From an uncultured Bacteroidota bacterium (GTDB lineage: Bacteria > Bacteroidota > Bacteroidia > Chitinophagales > Chitinophagaceae), in the NCBI GenBank assembly GCA_903839875.1, contig CAIMDZ010000039.1, positions 16,275 through 80,274 on the forward strand: 64,000 bases of DNA, given 5' to 3'. Below the pieces are notes generated by a model. The model saw only the letters and a list, made by a program, of their open reading frames with translations. It was not told where the DNA came from and searched no databases. The translations under genes were made by a program, and so were the position numbers. This document shows, piece after piece, positions 45,696-55,225 of this stretch (within the stretch, counting starts at the first letter, position 1; each line of letters starts with the position of its first letter).

Positions 45696-45710
45696 CAACA
45701 GCTATAGAAT

Positions 45711-45896
45711 ATGAAATCAAGTGAGCTGATTAAAAGAATCAAGTTGGCCGGTTGGGTAGAAATCCGGCAAACGGGGAGCCATAAAATATTCGTCCACAAA
45801 GATTTTAAATATTCAATTCCAGTTGCTGATCATGGTTCAAAAGAAGTGGCCACTGGAACGGCACATTCAATACTAAAAAAAGCAGGACTTAAATAA
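45711..45896 (+). CDS. hicA: HicA family mRNA interferase toxin
   Basis: A 61-aa HicA with the compact double-stranded RNA-binding-like fold: ELIKRIKLAGWVEIRQTGSHKIFVHKDF, catalytic His in GSHKIF, then SIPVADHGSKEVATGTAHSILKKAGL. HicA toxins cleave mRNA and tmRNA under stress. It is 18 bp upstream of hicB, in toxin-first order. It is preceded by a promoter-palindrome arrangement. Confidence 0.93.
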   Translation: MKSSELIKRIKLAGWVEIRQTGSHKIFVHKDFKYSIPVADHGSKEVATGTAHSILKKAGLK

Positions 45897-45914
45897 TCAA
45901 CTAATAGTAACAAG

Positions 45915-46325
45915 ATGAAAAAATTAGAAATTATCATAGAAAAAAATGATGGCATCCTATGGGGGCGTGTAGAGACCAAAGGCTGGATGCCTACTCCATA
46001 CGGAAATACTGTTGATGAGGTGATAGAAAATTTAAAAGAACTGGTAAGTGATTATGTTATACATGAAGGAAAAAATGATAAAATCTGGAATAAAATAGAC
46101 TGGAGCAAAGTCGAATTCGATTTTAAGTATGATCTGGTCGCTTTTTTTGAAACATTCAATTACCTGAACTTATCAGCAATATCAGGAAAGATAGGAATCA
46201 ACCGGACTTTGCTGAACCATTACAAGACTGGTTTAAAGTTCCCTTCAGCTAAGCAGGCACAAAAGATTGAAGACGCTATTCATGAATTGGCAAATGAGCT
46301 GGGAAAGATAAAACTCGTTGCATGA
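45915..46325 (+). CDS. hicB: HicB family antitoxin
   Basis: A 136-aa antitoxin with an N-terminal partial RNase H-like HicB domain (IIIEKNDGILWGRVETKGWMPTPYGNTVDEVIENLKELVSDY) and a C-terminal helix-turn-helix (NLSAISGKIGINRTLLNHYKTGLKFPSAKQAQKIEDAIHELA). The N-terminal part is longer and more acidic than the minimal HicB. The HTH should bind the palindrome upstream of hicA and repress the operon. Confidence 0.9.
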   Translation: MKKLEIIIEKNDGILWGRVETKGWMPTPYGNTVDEVIENLKELVSDYVIHEGKNDKIWNKIDWSKVEFDFKYDLVAFFETFNYLNLSAISGKIGINRTLLNHYKTGLKFPSAKQAQKIEDAIHELANELGKIKLVA

Positions 46326-46385
46326 CCTAATAATCCTTATTCCTTTTGGATAACTTACATGCGGAGTGAGATGGGGGGAATTGCC

Positions 46386-46445
46386 CTGCACGAGGTTGTT
46401 GGAAGACACCAACAACGGCGGGAAAACCCGCAGGAGGGCGGGAAT
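46386..46445. repeat. Intergenic dyad repeat
   Basis: GTTGTTGGAAGACACCAACAAC followed by GGCGGGAAAACCCGCAGG and GGGCGGG. Two hairpins are present in the convergent gap between hicB and the kinase gene. They may serve as a bidirectional terminator. Confidence 0.6.
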
Positions 46446-46459
46446 TTGTCCTACACCTG

Positions 46460-49400
46460 TTACTTCTTAAGAACAGGCAACTTAATGTAAAAAGTAGTTC
46501 CCTCTCCAATTTTGGTTTCAAACCAGATATCACCTTTCCAGAATTCAATAATTTTTTTGGTCATTGCAAGGCCGAGCCCTGTGCCTGAAGATTTAGTGGT
46601 AAAGTAGGGCTGGAATAATTTAACAACCACATCATCTGGTATTCCCTGGCCGTTATCCTTAATAGTTATTATAGCATTTTGATTTTCCGTAATTATAGAT
46701 ACATCTATTTTTCCGTGCCTGTCATCGGGGATTGATTGTTTTGCGTTTTCAAGCAGATTGCTGAAAACACGAAGCAACTGGCTTCGGTCAGAATACACGA
46801 ACAGATTTTCAGGGATGTCTTTAATACTTACTTCTGTGTTTGCGTCATTTCTATAAAGTTCAACGGCTTTGTTAAGCAGTTCGCCTAATTCCAGTTCTTC
46901 AGGCCGGGCCTCCGGCATCTTTGCAAAATTCGAAAACTCAGAGGCAATATAGGAGAGGTTGTCTATTTGCTCTACAATAGAATTGGTTAGTTTATCAGTC
47001 AGTTCTTTTATTTGAGGGTTATCATTTTTCATCTCCTGCCGCAGAAACTGAACATTCAGTTTCATAGGGGTAAGGGGGTTCTTGATCTCATGCGCCACTT
47101 GTCTCGCCATTTCCCGCCATGCGCTTTCCCGTTCACTCTGGGCCAGCATGGCCGCATTCTCTTCTACCTTATTTACCATCTTATTGTATTCGCTTACCAG
47201 CAAACCTATTTCATCGTCATAGGGCCATACAATGCGTTCATTCTTCTGCAGGTTGATGCGTTCAAATTGCTGTATGATAATACTGAATGACTTGGTTATC
47301 CACCGTGTAATAAATACGGTGATCAAACTTGAAAAAAGAAAAATGAATGCATACAGGTTAATCAGGGTTACCACAATATTTGATATCTGGAATTTCAGAT
47401 CTTTTTCTGAGGAGAAGAATGGCACGTTTATATATCCGAATGTTATGCCATGCTCATCCCGTAATGGCTGGTAGGCGGACAAATAATATAAGTAGGCAAT
47501 TCGCTCATCCTGAATATGTATGGATTTACCCAGGTCATTTAACTGATAAAATGCGTCCGGACGCATCCTGTTTGAAATTAATCCCTTGTTATAAATTTCA
47601 TCTTCCGATGTATTCAGTAATACTCCTTTCCGGTTAAATAAATTGATGTCAATTACCTGGCCATTGGCTAATGTAGTAATAAAGGATTTAAAACTATTGG
47701 ACCTGGCAACCGAATCAAACATGGCTTCTGTCTTAAAGGCTTTTACCTGCCTTAGGTTTTCCTGTATTGTTTGCCGGGCCAACTGCATGGCTGACTGAAG
47801 TTTGGCTCTGTTTGAGGTTCCGTATTGAATGCTGAAAAACAGGATCGTCACAAATCCGATAATGATAAAAGATATGAGCACCACACCAAGCATGGAAAAA
47901 TGAACACGCCTTCTAAGAGTCAGGCGGATAAATTTTTCAGAAGAAATTTTGTTGGAAAAGTAGGAAAGGTATAATTGGTACAATAAAATAATTCCGGCAA
48001 GCAGCACCATTATCACAAATAAGTAGGAAAACAAAGTGATCATTTCTATTGCCTGGCTGTGAATGTGAACTATGACAATAGTTCGCTTATCAGAAATTTT
48101 ATAGTATAGTTCCGAAATGTTGTGATTGGTTATGAATACATGATCCTGTTCTTGTTTAAGGGTATCATTCTTCAGATAAGCAGGGAAGGCATAATCATTG
48201 GTTTGTGAATTCAGCTTGCCATTCAGGTACACAGCATAGGTATATTCATTATCATGGGTGCTTTCTTTGGTAGCGCCGGTTTGCAGCAGCTCATTATAAA
48301 CTACAGTTTCGTTCGCTCTTTTTTTCTGGTCGAAATCAATAAATATGTAACCGAGTATTTTATTTATACCTTCCTGATAAACGGGAATGTAAGAGAGATA
48401 AAAATGTCTTTCATGAATGTCCTCCTTGTAAAAAAGATAGGATGTTTTAGTTAGTTCAGATTCTGATTTTTCATCCATCAGAGTGGCGAATCCTTCTGAA
48501 GTATCCTTATTATACAGGCTTCTTCCCGCCGCATCAAATAAATACAGTTTGGATTGATATTTTCCGGTTGTATAACCGCCAAGGTACTGTGCGTCAAAAT
48601 ATTGGTCTAACGTTTTTCTCGACGATGCCGAGGGCCTGCTAAAAAAATTTTTTATCTCAGCATCCTGTTCAATGATCCGGGCAGTTTTATCAAAGAGGGA
48701 TTCCATCATGTTGTCTCTTGGCGGAGACAGTTTTAAATTTACAAAAGCGATCCTGGTAACTTTTTCTTTTTCCTGGTTGAAATATTGAAGAATACCCGTA
48801 CAGAACATGCAGATGAATACTGCCCAGAAGATCATGTGAGGTTCAAAAAGGTCGGACACCAGTGAGAAATTCCGGATATCGAGTAACGGGATAAACAACA
48901 TCAGCCAGCCTAATAACGTCCAGTAAAAAACCCAGTCAAATGGTGCGGGATTTATTTTGAGTTCATTTTGCCTGCCGGTAAGTAAAATTAATAAAACACC
49001 TGTTGCAGCTATTAGCAGGTATTTGACCCACTTATTATGTATCAGTTCCGATAGCTGAACATTGAATAAATAAATTATTAAGCAGGATATGCCTGTAATG
49101 ATCCCTATTACAAGTAACCCGATAATCGTGTAAATATTGATAGAATAATAATGGCTTACATCGAATGAAATGTTGGAATCGAGCACAAGGCTGCGTATGA
49201 TGTTTACAAAAAAATAAGCATACCCAAGCAAGAGGCAAATAAGGATTAAAGCAAGCGGCCACCGGATACTTTTAGTGCTTATTTTGCTGAAGTAGGTCCG
49301 GTACAGGGTATGCCTTGTGATAAAGATCACCAGCCAAAGAACGCAAAGCGTATTGATAAAAAGATCTCCTAATGACCGGAGATAATCACTGGAGGCATAT

Positions 49401-50236
49401 AATGAAGATGAGAAAAAGGTAATTGTTTCGAGGCTGTAGGGCAAACCGTATTTATACAGAAGTAATTTGAAAATGACAACGATCAGAAGCGTAACAATAA
49501 ACCCGGTGAGTGGTGAACGTTTGCGTGTCAGGTAGATAATTATTAACTGCAGCCACCAGATACTGGCAAAGAGGGTGGCAATGAGCAACGAAATGAAAAT
49601 GTAATCAGAATCTGGTATCCATTTTTGGAATTCGTGCAAGTTGAATTCAAGGCTAAAAACCCGTATACCTCCATGGAGTGCAATCGGATAGGCGCCATTT
49701 ACCGGTTGGTCTGCATCAATGATCTTTGTGGTAACCGGTATATTGCCGGAAGCTGCAAAGTGGGATTTCAGATAAACATTTTCCAGCGGATAGGTGATCA
49801 GTACCGGGAACAGGATAACCATTTTCTTATTCCCGCCCAGGTAAGGAAGCCGGACACATTTTTCCAGGAAAACCCCTTTTTCATTTCTTAGTATTACAGG
49901 CCTTGCAATTGCGCTATCATTAAGTTCGGCGATTACAATATTGGTGCTCCAGTATTTTAAGGTATCATTATCAAAGCCATAAATATAGAAAGGAAAACCA
50001 GTCAGTTTTTTTGATTCATTTACTGATAATGAATCAGCGAACATGCGTCGAATAAGCTCCTGCTCACCGGTAAATGCCTTATAAGCATCTTCCCGGTACT
50101 GCACGTCATTGTTCACCATCCTGGCCATTCGTTCAGGCAGCATCGCCTGCTTGCGCTGGAAAAAATAGTAGCTGCTTATGCCCCACAGCGATAAGCTGAG
50201 CAATAACCATCCCCAATATGGATAACGCCTGAACAT
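46460..50236 (-). CDS. Large membrane sensor histidine kinase (NtrY-like)
   Basis: A 1258-aa kinase. The N-terminal half has about 12 hydrophobic segments and periplasmic sensor regions (YYFFQRKQAMLPERM; later SFIIIGFVTILFFSIQYG before a long PAS/Cache-like loop). A HAMP region (WITKSFSIIIQQFERINLQKNERIVWPYDDEIGLLVSEYNKMV) precedes the dimerisation/phosphoacceptor helix with His1049 (VAHEIKNPLTPMKL). The catalytic ATPase has N box SNLLENAKQS (near 1158), G1 DNGQGIPD and G2 GTGLGL. The architecture is like NtrY but far larger. It is followed by mazG in the operon direction. The partner regulator is unknown; the sigma-54 regulator at 718-1881 is a candidate. Confidence 0.9.
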   Translation of the reverse strand: MFRRYPYWGWLLLSLSLWGISSYYFFQRKQAMLPERMARMVNNDVQYREDAYKAFTGEQELIRRMFADSLSVNESKKLTGFPFYIYGFDNDTLKYWSTNIVIAELNDSAIARPVILRNEKGVFLEKCVRLPYLGGNKKMVILFPVLITYPLENVYLKSHFAASGNIPVTTKIIDADQPVNGAYPIALHGGIRVFSLEFNLHEFQKWIPDSDYIFISLLIATLFASIWWLQLIIIYLTRKRSPLTGFIVTLLIVVIFKLLLYKYGLPYSLETITFFSSSLYASSDYLRSLGDLFINTLCVLWLVIFITRHTLYRTYFSKISTKSIRWPLALILICLLLGYAYFFVNIIRSLVLDSNISFDVSHYYSINIYTIIGLLVIGIITGISCLIIYLFNVQLSELIHNKWVKYLLIAATGVLLILLTGRQNELKINPAPFDWVFYWTLLGWLMLFIPLLDIRNFSLVSDLFEPHMIFWAVFICMFCTGILQYFNQEKEKVTRIAFVNLKLSPPRDNMMESLFDKTARIIEQDAEIKNFFSRPSASSRKTLDQYFDAQYLGGYTTGKYQSKLYLFDAAGRSLYNKDTSEGFATLMDEKSESELTKTSYLFYKEDIHERHFYLSYIPVYQEGINKILGYIFIDFDQKKRANETVVYNELLQTGATKESTHDNEYTYAVYLNGKLNSQTNDYAFPAYLKNDTLKQEQDHVFITNHNISELYYKISDKRTIVIVHIHSQAIEMITLFSYLFVIMVLLAGIILLYQLYLSYFSNKISSEKFIRLTLRRRVHFSMLGVVLISFIIIGFVTILFFSIQYGTSNRAKLQSAMQLARQTIQENLRQVKAFKTEAMFDSVARSNSFKSFITTLANGQVIDINLFNRKGVLLNTSEDEIYNKGLISNRMRPDAFYQLNDLGKSIHIQDERIAYLYYLSAYQPLRDEHGITFGYINVPFFSSEKDLKFQISNIVVTLINLYAFIFLFSSLITVFITRWITKSFSIIIQQFERINLQKNERIVWPYDDEIGLLVSEYNKMVNKVEENAAMLAQSERESAWREMARQVAHEIKNPLTPMKLNVQFLRQEMKNDNPQIKELTDKLTNSIVEQIDNLSYIASEFSNFAKMPEARPEELELGELLNKAVELYRNDANTEVSIKDIPENLFVYSDRSQLLRVFSNLLENAKQSIPDDRHGKIDVSIITENQNAIITIKDNGQGIPDDVVVKLFQPYFTTKSSGTGLGLAMTKKIIEFWKGDIWFETKIGEGTTFYIKLPVLKK

Positions 50237-51010
50237 TTATTTTCCCGCTTCCGTTTCTTTTACCTTATTCCACAATTCATCCATTTCCCAAAGTGTCATA
50301 TCATGCAGCGACTTGCCTTGTCCGGATGCCATATCTTCTACCATGTTGAACCTGCGAATAAATTTTTTATTAGTTCGCTCCAAAGCACGTTCCGGATCAA
50401 CATTAATAAACCGGGCGTAATTGATCAATGCAAAAAGAACATCCCCGAATTCACCTTCTATTTTATTTTGGTCACTTTGCTCAACGGCTTCATAGAGCTC
50501 CTCCATTTCTTCCGATACCTTAGCTTTTACCTGGCCGGTATTTTCCCATTCGAATCCAACCTGCTTTGTTTTTTCCTGAAGTCTTAATGCTTTAATAAGT
50601 GCAGGCATGGCGTGCGGAACACCGCTTAATACCGATTTCTTGCCCTCCTGTTGTTTTATTTTTTCCCAGTTTTGCTTTACGTCGGTATCATTCTCCACTT
50701 TTACATTACCATATATATGCGGGTGCCGGTTGATAAGTTTGTTACACACTCCTTCTATAACATCATCGAGGGTGAATTTATTTTGTTCACTGCCTATTTT
50801 ACTGTAAAAAACTATATGCAGCAGCAGATCTCCAAGCTCTTCTTTTAGCCCCTTCCAGTCTTCGTTGGTTATTGTTTCAGAAAGTTCATACACCTCCTCA
50901 AGGGTTTGTGGCTGCAGCGTATGAATAGTTTGTTTTTTGTCCCAGGGGCATTCCGTACGGAGCTCATCCATTATTTTTCTGAGCCGCTCTAATGATTTTG
51001 AATAGTCCAT
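50237..51010 (-). CDS. mazG: Nucleoside triphosphate pyrophosphohydrolase MazG
   Basis: A 257-aa MazG with two alpha-NTP-PPase domains. The first has RLRKIMDELRTECPWDKKQTIHTLQPQTLEEVYEL and LKEELGDLLLHIVFYSKIG; the second has KVSEEMEELYEAV and EGEFGDVLFALINYARFINVDPERALERTNKKFIRRF. MazG hydrolyses NTPs and dNTPs to NMP and PPi, limiting mis-incorporation and lowering (p)ppGpp under stress. It lies between ubiX and the kinase, and its 3' end abuts the kinase gene start exactly. Confidence 0.95.
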   Translation of the reverse strand: MDYSKSLERLRKIMDELRTECPWDKKQTIHTLQPQTLEEVYELSETITNEDWKGLKEELGDLLLHIVFYSKIGSEQNKFTLDDVIEGVCNKLINRHPHIYGNVKVENDTDVKQNWEKIKQQEGKKSVLSGVPHAMPALIKALRLQEKTKQVGFEWENTGQVKAKVSEEMEELYEAVEQSDQNKIEGEFGDVLFALINYARFINVDPERALERTNKKFIRRFNMVEDMASGQGKSLHDMTLWEMDELWNKVKETEAGK

Positions 51011-51065
51011 TGTTGTAAGCTATAATTATAAGTAAAGTACTAAGATAAGCTTTTTGGGCGCGCCA

Positions 51066-51656
51066 TTATGGATGCCCTGAAAGCGATGGTGAGTTTGGGT
51101 TTTCCCCCCACCGATACCCATCAGCATTCAGTCCGGCAAGTTGCAATACCCTGTGAATGACCGTATATGCCACATCGTTTATTGTTTGGGGTTTACTGTA
51201 AAACGAGGGGGTTGCCGGGCAAATAATACCACCTGCCTCTGTTACAGTAGTCATATTGCGCAGGTGAATGAGATTATAGGGTGTCTCCCTGACCACGCAT
51301 ATCAGCTTGCGCCGTTCCTTTAGCATCACGTCTGCAGTACGGGTTACCAGGTCATTGCTTATGCCTCCGGCAATTCTTCCTAATGTACCCATACTACATG
51401 GGCAAATGATCATTGTACTATAAGATGAGCTGCCGGAAGCAAAAGGCGCCATAAAATCATCTTTTTCCCATACTTTGAATGGGAATTTTTCATAATCCTT
51501 GTTTCCCAGTTCATGCTGCCAAACGGTATAGGCATTACTGCTCCAAACCAGGTCCACCGCGGCAACCTGGTCTGTTAGCCGCTGGATCTGTTCCAAAAGC
51601 ACTTTGGCATATATGGAGCCACTGGCGCCGGTAACTGCAATTGCTACTTTTATCAT
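51066..51656 (-). CDS. ubiX: Flavin prenyltransferase UbiX
   Basis: UbiX makes prenylated FMN, the cofactor of UbiD-type decarboxylases. The ATG at 51656 begins IKVAIAVTGASGSIYAKVLLEQIQ, the Rossmann-type FMN-binding start. APFASGSSSYSTMIICPCSMGTLGRIAGGISNDLVTRTADVMLKERRKLICVVRETP is the signature block, followed by GGIICPATPSFYSKPQTINDVAYTVIHRVL. The tracked 21-residue extension (from 51719) is not conserved. UbiD is not adjacent. Confidence 0.95.
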   Translation of the reverse strand: MIKVAIAVTGASGSIYAKVLLEQIQRLTDQVAAVDLVWSSNAYTVWQHELGNKDYEKFPFKVWEKDDFMAPFASGSSSYSTMIICPCSMGTLGRIAGGISNDLVTRTADVMLKERRKLICVVRETPYNLIHLRNMTTVTEAGGIICPATPSFYSKPQTINDVAYTVIHRVLQLAGLNADGYRWGENPNSPSLSGHP

Positions 51657-51725
51657 AAAATTATCAGGCAATTGAACAAAACTACATGGAATATTTGTAA
51701 ATTCGTTTTTCAAAAACAATAATCA

Positions 51726-52352
51726 ATGAAACGCGTATTGCTTCTGGCGATTTTAATGATCTCCATCCCTGCCCTTTTACATGCCGACAGCAAAAATAAA
51801 AAAGCTGCCGAGCCTGCTGATGACAATAAGGAAATACACTGGATCACTTCCTTTGATGAGCTTCAACAGAAAATGAGAGAACACCCCAAAAAGGTGTATA
51901 TAGATATATATACCGGCTGGTGTGGGTGGTGTAAAAAAATGGATGCTTCTACCTTTTCCAATCCAGCGCTTATTAAGTATATGAACACCAACTTTTATGC
52001 CGTTAAGTTTGATGCTGAGCGCCAGGACGTGATCAACTTCCAGGGAAAGGAATACCGTTTTGAGCCACAGTATAAGTCAAATACTCTGGCCGTTGAGCTG
52101 ATGAAAGGACAGATGTCCTATCCTACCACTATTTTCATGGTGGAGAATTTCCAGAATCCAACGCCTATTGCGGGCTACATGACCGTTGCACAAATTGAGC
52201 CGATCATGTCTTATTTTGGCGATAACGCATACAAGCACGTAAGCTGGGATGCCTACCAGAAAACATTTCATACCACGTGGGATAATGGTCAGGCGCCTGA
52301 TATGACGCCACCGCCCAACCATAATAAGGCTCACATATCTCCTGGCGAGTAA
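51726..52352 (+). CDS. Secreted thioredoxin-like protein with CXXC
   Basis: A 208-aa periplasmic protein with signal peptide (RVLLLAILMISIPALLHA). The thioredoxin-like domain has YIDIYTGWCGWCKKMDASTFSN, an active CGWC motif, and a cis-Pro strand SYPTTIFMVEN. It resembles the DUF255/DsbD-gamma-like thioredoxin class common in Bacteroidota. It is probably a disulphide reductase or isomerase in the envelope. It is divergent from ubiX and convergent with nth. Confidence 0.85.
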   Translation: MKRVLLLAILMISIPALLHADSKNKKAAEPADDNKEIHWITSFDELQQKMREHPKKVYIDIYTGWCGWCKKMDASTFSNPALIKYMNTNFYAVKFDAERQDVINFQGKEYRFEPQYKSNTLAVELMKGQMSYPTTIFMVENFQNPTPIAGYMTVAQIEPIMSYFGDNAYKHVSWDAYQKTFHTTWDNGQAPDMTPPPNHNKAHISPGE

Positions 52353-52370
52353 TCTAAAAAGAATTTTTGA

Positions 52371-52401
52371 AGAGGGGTTCAGCTTTTGGACTCCTCTTTT
52401 T
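52371..52401 (+). terminator. Terminator overlapping the nth 3' end
   Basis: AGAGGGGTTC and GGACTCCTCT stem followed by TTTTT, downstream of the thioredoxin gene. It overlaps the last codons of nth on the other strand. Confidence 0.75.
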
Positions 52402-53050
52402 CAATTATATGCCTCATATCAGTTTGGTAGTACTTGCAGGCTGGTTTTAATCCGCATTGTTCACATTTTGGACGGCGGGCTACGCAAACATACCTGCCAT
52501 GTAATATGAGCCAGTGGTGGGCAATGCCTAATAGTTCCTTCGGGATATTGGCTACCAGTTGCTGTTCGGTTTGTAAGGGCGTTTTTGCATTTGTAGTCAG
52601 TCCTATCCTGGCCGAAACCCTGAATACATGCGTATCAACGGCCATTCCGGGTTGCTTGAATACTACTGAAATAATTACGTTTGCCGTCTTACGCCCTACA
52701 CCCGGCAGTTGTACCAGGTCTTCCATATTATCCGGTACTTTTCCCTTAAATTGTTCTATCAGCATTTTTGCCATGCCTATCAGGTGCCTGGTTTTATTAT
52801 TGGCAAAACTTACACTGCGCACCAATGGTTCTACATCTTCAAACCCGGCTTTGGCAAGGCTTTCAGGGCCGGGAAATTTATTGAACAATGCCGGTGTTAC
52901 CAGGTTCACCCTTTTATCGGTGCACTGTGCAGACAGAATAACAGCAACCAATAATTCATATGGATTTGTGTAATGAAGTTCGGTTTCAGCTTCAGGCATA
53001 TTTTTCTGAAACCAATCAATAACAATAGCGAAACGTTCTTTTTTAGTCAT
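52379..53050 (-). CDS. nth: Endonuclease III
   Basis: Endonuclease III excises oxidised pyrimidines and cleaves abasic sites. The ATG at 53050 (MTKKERFAIVIDWF) gives 223 aa, the usual length; the tracked start at 53161 adds a non-conserved stretch. The HhH motif is DLVQLPGVGRKTANVIIS with catalytic Lys and the Asp follows in AVDTHVFRVSARIGL. The C-terminal [4Fe-4S] site is C-X6-C-X2-C-X5-C in CVARRPKCEQCGLKPACKYY. Confidence 0.94.
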   Translation of the reverse strand: MTKKERFAIVIDWFQKNMPEAETELHYTNPYELLVAVILSAQCTDKRVNLVTPALFNKFPGPESLAKAGFEDVEPLVRSVSFANNKTRHLIGMAKMLIEQFKGKVPDNMEDLVQLPGVGRKTANVIISVVFKQPGMAVDTHVFRVSARIGLTTNAKTPLQTEQQLVANIPKELLGIAHHWLILHGRYVCVARRPKCEQCGLKPACKYYQTDMRHIIEKEESKS

Positions 53051-53248
53051 AAAACTTAGCCCCAAACCCTCCCGATAAGAATTCGGAACCTTGTTCCAGG
53101 GCATCCCCATATTGTGTGGAGGAGCGGTTACAAAAGTATAATTTTGTTTGAATCGGGGCATTTTCTTTAAAATTCAGGAAAAAGAAAAATCAGACAGTAC
53201 TACCTGAATATAAAATAATAAAGTATTTTGTGACGTAATTATTTTTAA

Positions 53249-53437
53249 ATGAAGAATAAATTCACTTGCCTCGTAGCTTTAGTCATACTGATAGTATTTG
53301 CCAGCAGCTGCGGAACAACCACATACAGGGCTAAAAAGTATAAGACTAATAAATTCATTGGCTACAAAGCGCATTGGTATAAGTGGCATGCGCATCATTA
53401 CCGTCCCCGTCCTCACTACGGCGGTGGTTACTGGTAG
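53249..53437 (+). CDS. Small His/Tyr-rich lipoprotein
   Basis: A 62-aa lipoprotein: LIVFASSC (Cys21) with lipobox, then TTTYRAKKYKTNKFIG and a tail rich in His, Trp and Tyr (HWYKWHAHHYRPRPHYGGGYW). The tail could bind metals or stick to the outer membrane. No family is recognised. Confidence 0.65.
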   Translation: MKNKFTCLVALVILIVFASSCGTTTYRAKKYKTNKFIGYKAHWYKWHAHHYRPRPHYGGGYW

Positions 53438-53520
53438 TAAATTAGTTCAAAAATTCTCGCAGCAAACGAGATTGATCAGGCCCGCCCGGATGAACTCTTT
53501 TTGGACAGTTTTTCAGGGGT

Positions 53521-54231
53521 TTAATCGCCCTTATCTATCAGGTTATCTATATCTTTATTGATATTTCTACCTTTGCCAAAAAAGTAACCTGCAGACAATC
53601 CCCAGATACGGTTTTTATCGGATTCTGAACCCAAACCAATATCTTTTATCCCAGCTGTATAATAAGCACGGATAAACAAACCGGTAGGAAATTCATAACC
53701 CCCGACCAGGTTTACCCCAAGGTCGAACATGGCAAGTGGATTGCCTTTTACTATCCTGGTATTGTTATTAACGGTATAGGGAGTGTCGTTGCTTTTTCCA
53801 TAAGCCTGCATTTTGTTTCTTCCTCCTATGATATAGGAAGCTGTAACACCCACGCCAAGTGAAAACCTGCCCTTCCCCTGAATGCCTGTTTTATACAGCA
53901 GGTTTACCGGCAGGTCAATATAGTTAATGGTGAGCTTTTGGTCTACGTATTCATTCAGGCTATCACTTTTGTCGAATGAGAAACTCCTGGACTGCCCTTT
54001 TCTCGAAAAGTATAGCCCTGTTTGCAGGTAAGCTTTTCGGTTTAACCCATAGTCAATGATTCCGCCGATTTTTCCGCTGGCCTGGGGGCTGGTGCTTGCA
54101 GAAGTGAATCCTTCAGCCGGAGCAAAATGCATATTGCTCATTCCTATACCTGCCTCAGGTCCATACCCCATCTGTGCGGATACAGGGACAACAAAAGACA
54201 GTGATAAAACGAATAAAAAATATAGTCTCAT
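53521..54231 (-). CDS. Outer-membrane beta-barrel (porin family) protein
   Basis: About 236 aa from the ATG at 54231 with signal peptide (MRLYFLFVLSLSFVVPVSAQ). The rest has the alternating-strand pattern of OMP_b-brl_2-type barrels: GPEAGIGMSNMHFAP, GGIIDYGLNRKAYLQTGLYFSRKG, LTINYIDLPVNLLYKTG, SLGVGVTASYIIGGRN, LFIRAYYTAGIKDIGLG and GLSAGYFFG near the end. It has a conserved DLPVNLLYK loop. Function other than a barrel is unknown. Confidence 0.8.
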   Translation of the reverse strand: MRLYFLFVLSLSFVVPVSAQMGYGPEAGIGMSNMHFAPAEGFTSASTSPQASGKIGGIIDYGLNRKAYLQTGLYFSRKGQSRSFSFDKSDSLNEYVDQKLTINYIDLPVNLLYKTGIQGKGRFSLGVGVTASYIIGGRNKMQAYGKSNDTPYTVNNNTRIVKGNPLAMFDLGVNLVGGYEFPTGLFIRAYYTAGIKDIGLGSESDKNRIWGLSAGYFFGKGRNINKDIDNLIDKGD

Positions 54232-54300
54232 AGCAATTAAGAAATCATTCAATGATCTTTCAAAGGTAGTTAATGGGGCTATTTAATTCATTAGCCTGTT

Positions 54301-55119
54301 TTAAGCGACAAAAAGCAGGTCATTCAGCCTTTTAATTTGTTTATTATCATATTTTATATTCCCTATCTCGCCAACCCACTTTATTTTTTTTATTGCATTA
54401 GTCAGATAGACCTCATCAGCTGTTAACAGTTCATCAATGTGCAGGCTTTTTTCTGTAACCGGCAATTTCTCTGTAATGTACCTTCTCATCACCCCTGCTA
54501 TACAGCCTTCAGTCAATGGTGGTGTAAAAATTTCTTCGTTTTTGATCCAGAAAATATTGGCTATCGTGCTCTCAATAATATTACCCCGTGTATTACAAAC
54601 CAATGCATCGTTCCATTTATTGTCTTTGGCCTGCCGTGCTGCCATTGCATAAATCAGGGCATTGCACGATTTGAGGTTTGCAAAGGTGTCTGTACTTTTA
54701 TTCAGGCCGGCAGCAATACCCATAACCAGACCATTTTCATTTAGTTTCAATGTTTCAGGCTGAAGGGGGAAGCATTCGATCACAAAACCCGATTTATTAT
54801 TTTCAGGACCATAAAGCCCGCCGCCACCAGCAAACACCTGCAGCCGAACGCGGCAGAGGTTTTCAAGACCATTCTTTTTTACGGTTGGTAATACCTGTTC
54901 TTCAAATAAGCCATTAGTCATCAGTTTTGGTAAGTCTAATTGCAATAATTGCAAACCTGCCAACAACCTTTGCAAATGGAATTGTCTTAGTGCAATTTCG
55001 CCACCTGCAACCAGTATGGTTTCAAACAAGCCATAACCATAACGGAAAGCGCCATTATCAATGGGCAACCGCGCCGCGTTATCTGATGTGATATTTCCGT
55101 TTATGTTGATGTAGTTCAA
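54301..55119 (-). CDS. Class IV aminotransferase
   Basis: A PLP-dependent fold-type IV aminotransferase. It begins MNYININGNITSDNAARLPIDNGAFRYGYGLFETI, has the Lys position later (LKSCNALIYAMAARQAKDNKWNDALV with catalytic Lys in FANLKSCN) and TRGNIIESTIANIFWIKNEEIFTPPLTEGCIAGVMRRYI, the signature of 4-amino-4-deoxychorismate lyase and branched-chain/D-amino acid aminotransferases. I cannot tell which. The length of about 272 aa is closer to PabC. The start is a TTG at 55119 or another TTG at 55158 (the tracked one); 55119 places the conserved start best. Confidence 0.86.
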   Translation of the reverse strand: MNYININGNITSDNAARLPIDNGAFRYGYGLFETILVAGGEIALRQFHLQRLLAGLQLLQLDLPKLMTNGLFEEQVLPTVKKNGLENLCRVRLQVFAGGGGLYGPENNKSGFVIECFPLQPETLKLNENGLVMGIAAGLNKSTDTFANLKSCNALIYAMAARQAKDNKWNDALVCNTRGNIIESTIANIFWIKNEEIFTPPLTEGCIAGVMRRYITEKLPVTEKSLHIDELLTADEVYLTNAIKKIKWVGEIGNIKYDNKQIKRLNDLLFVA

Positions 55120-55225
55120 AATCAAAGCAGAATTGTTTGTCGAAATTAATCTAAACAATGTATTTAAATGTAATTTTTACTTAGGCGCCATTCAATGTTG
55201 TATTTTTGCGTCAAAATTTTAGCAT

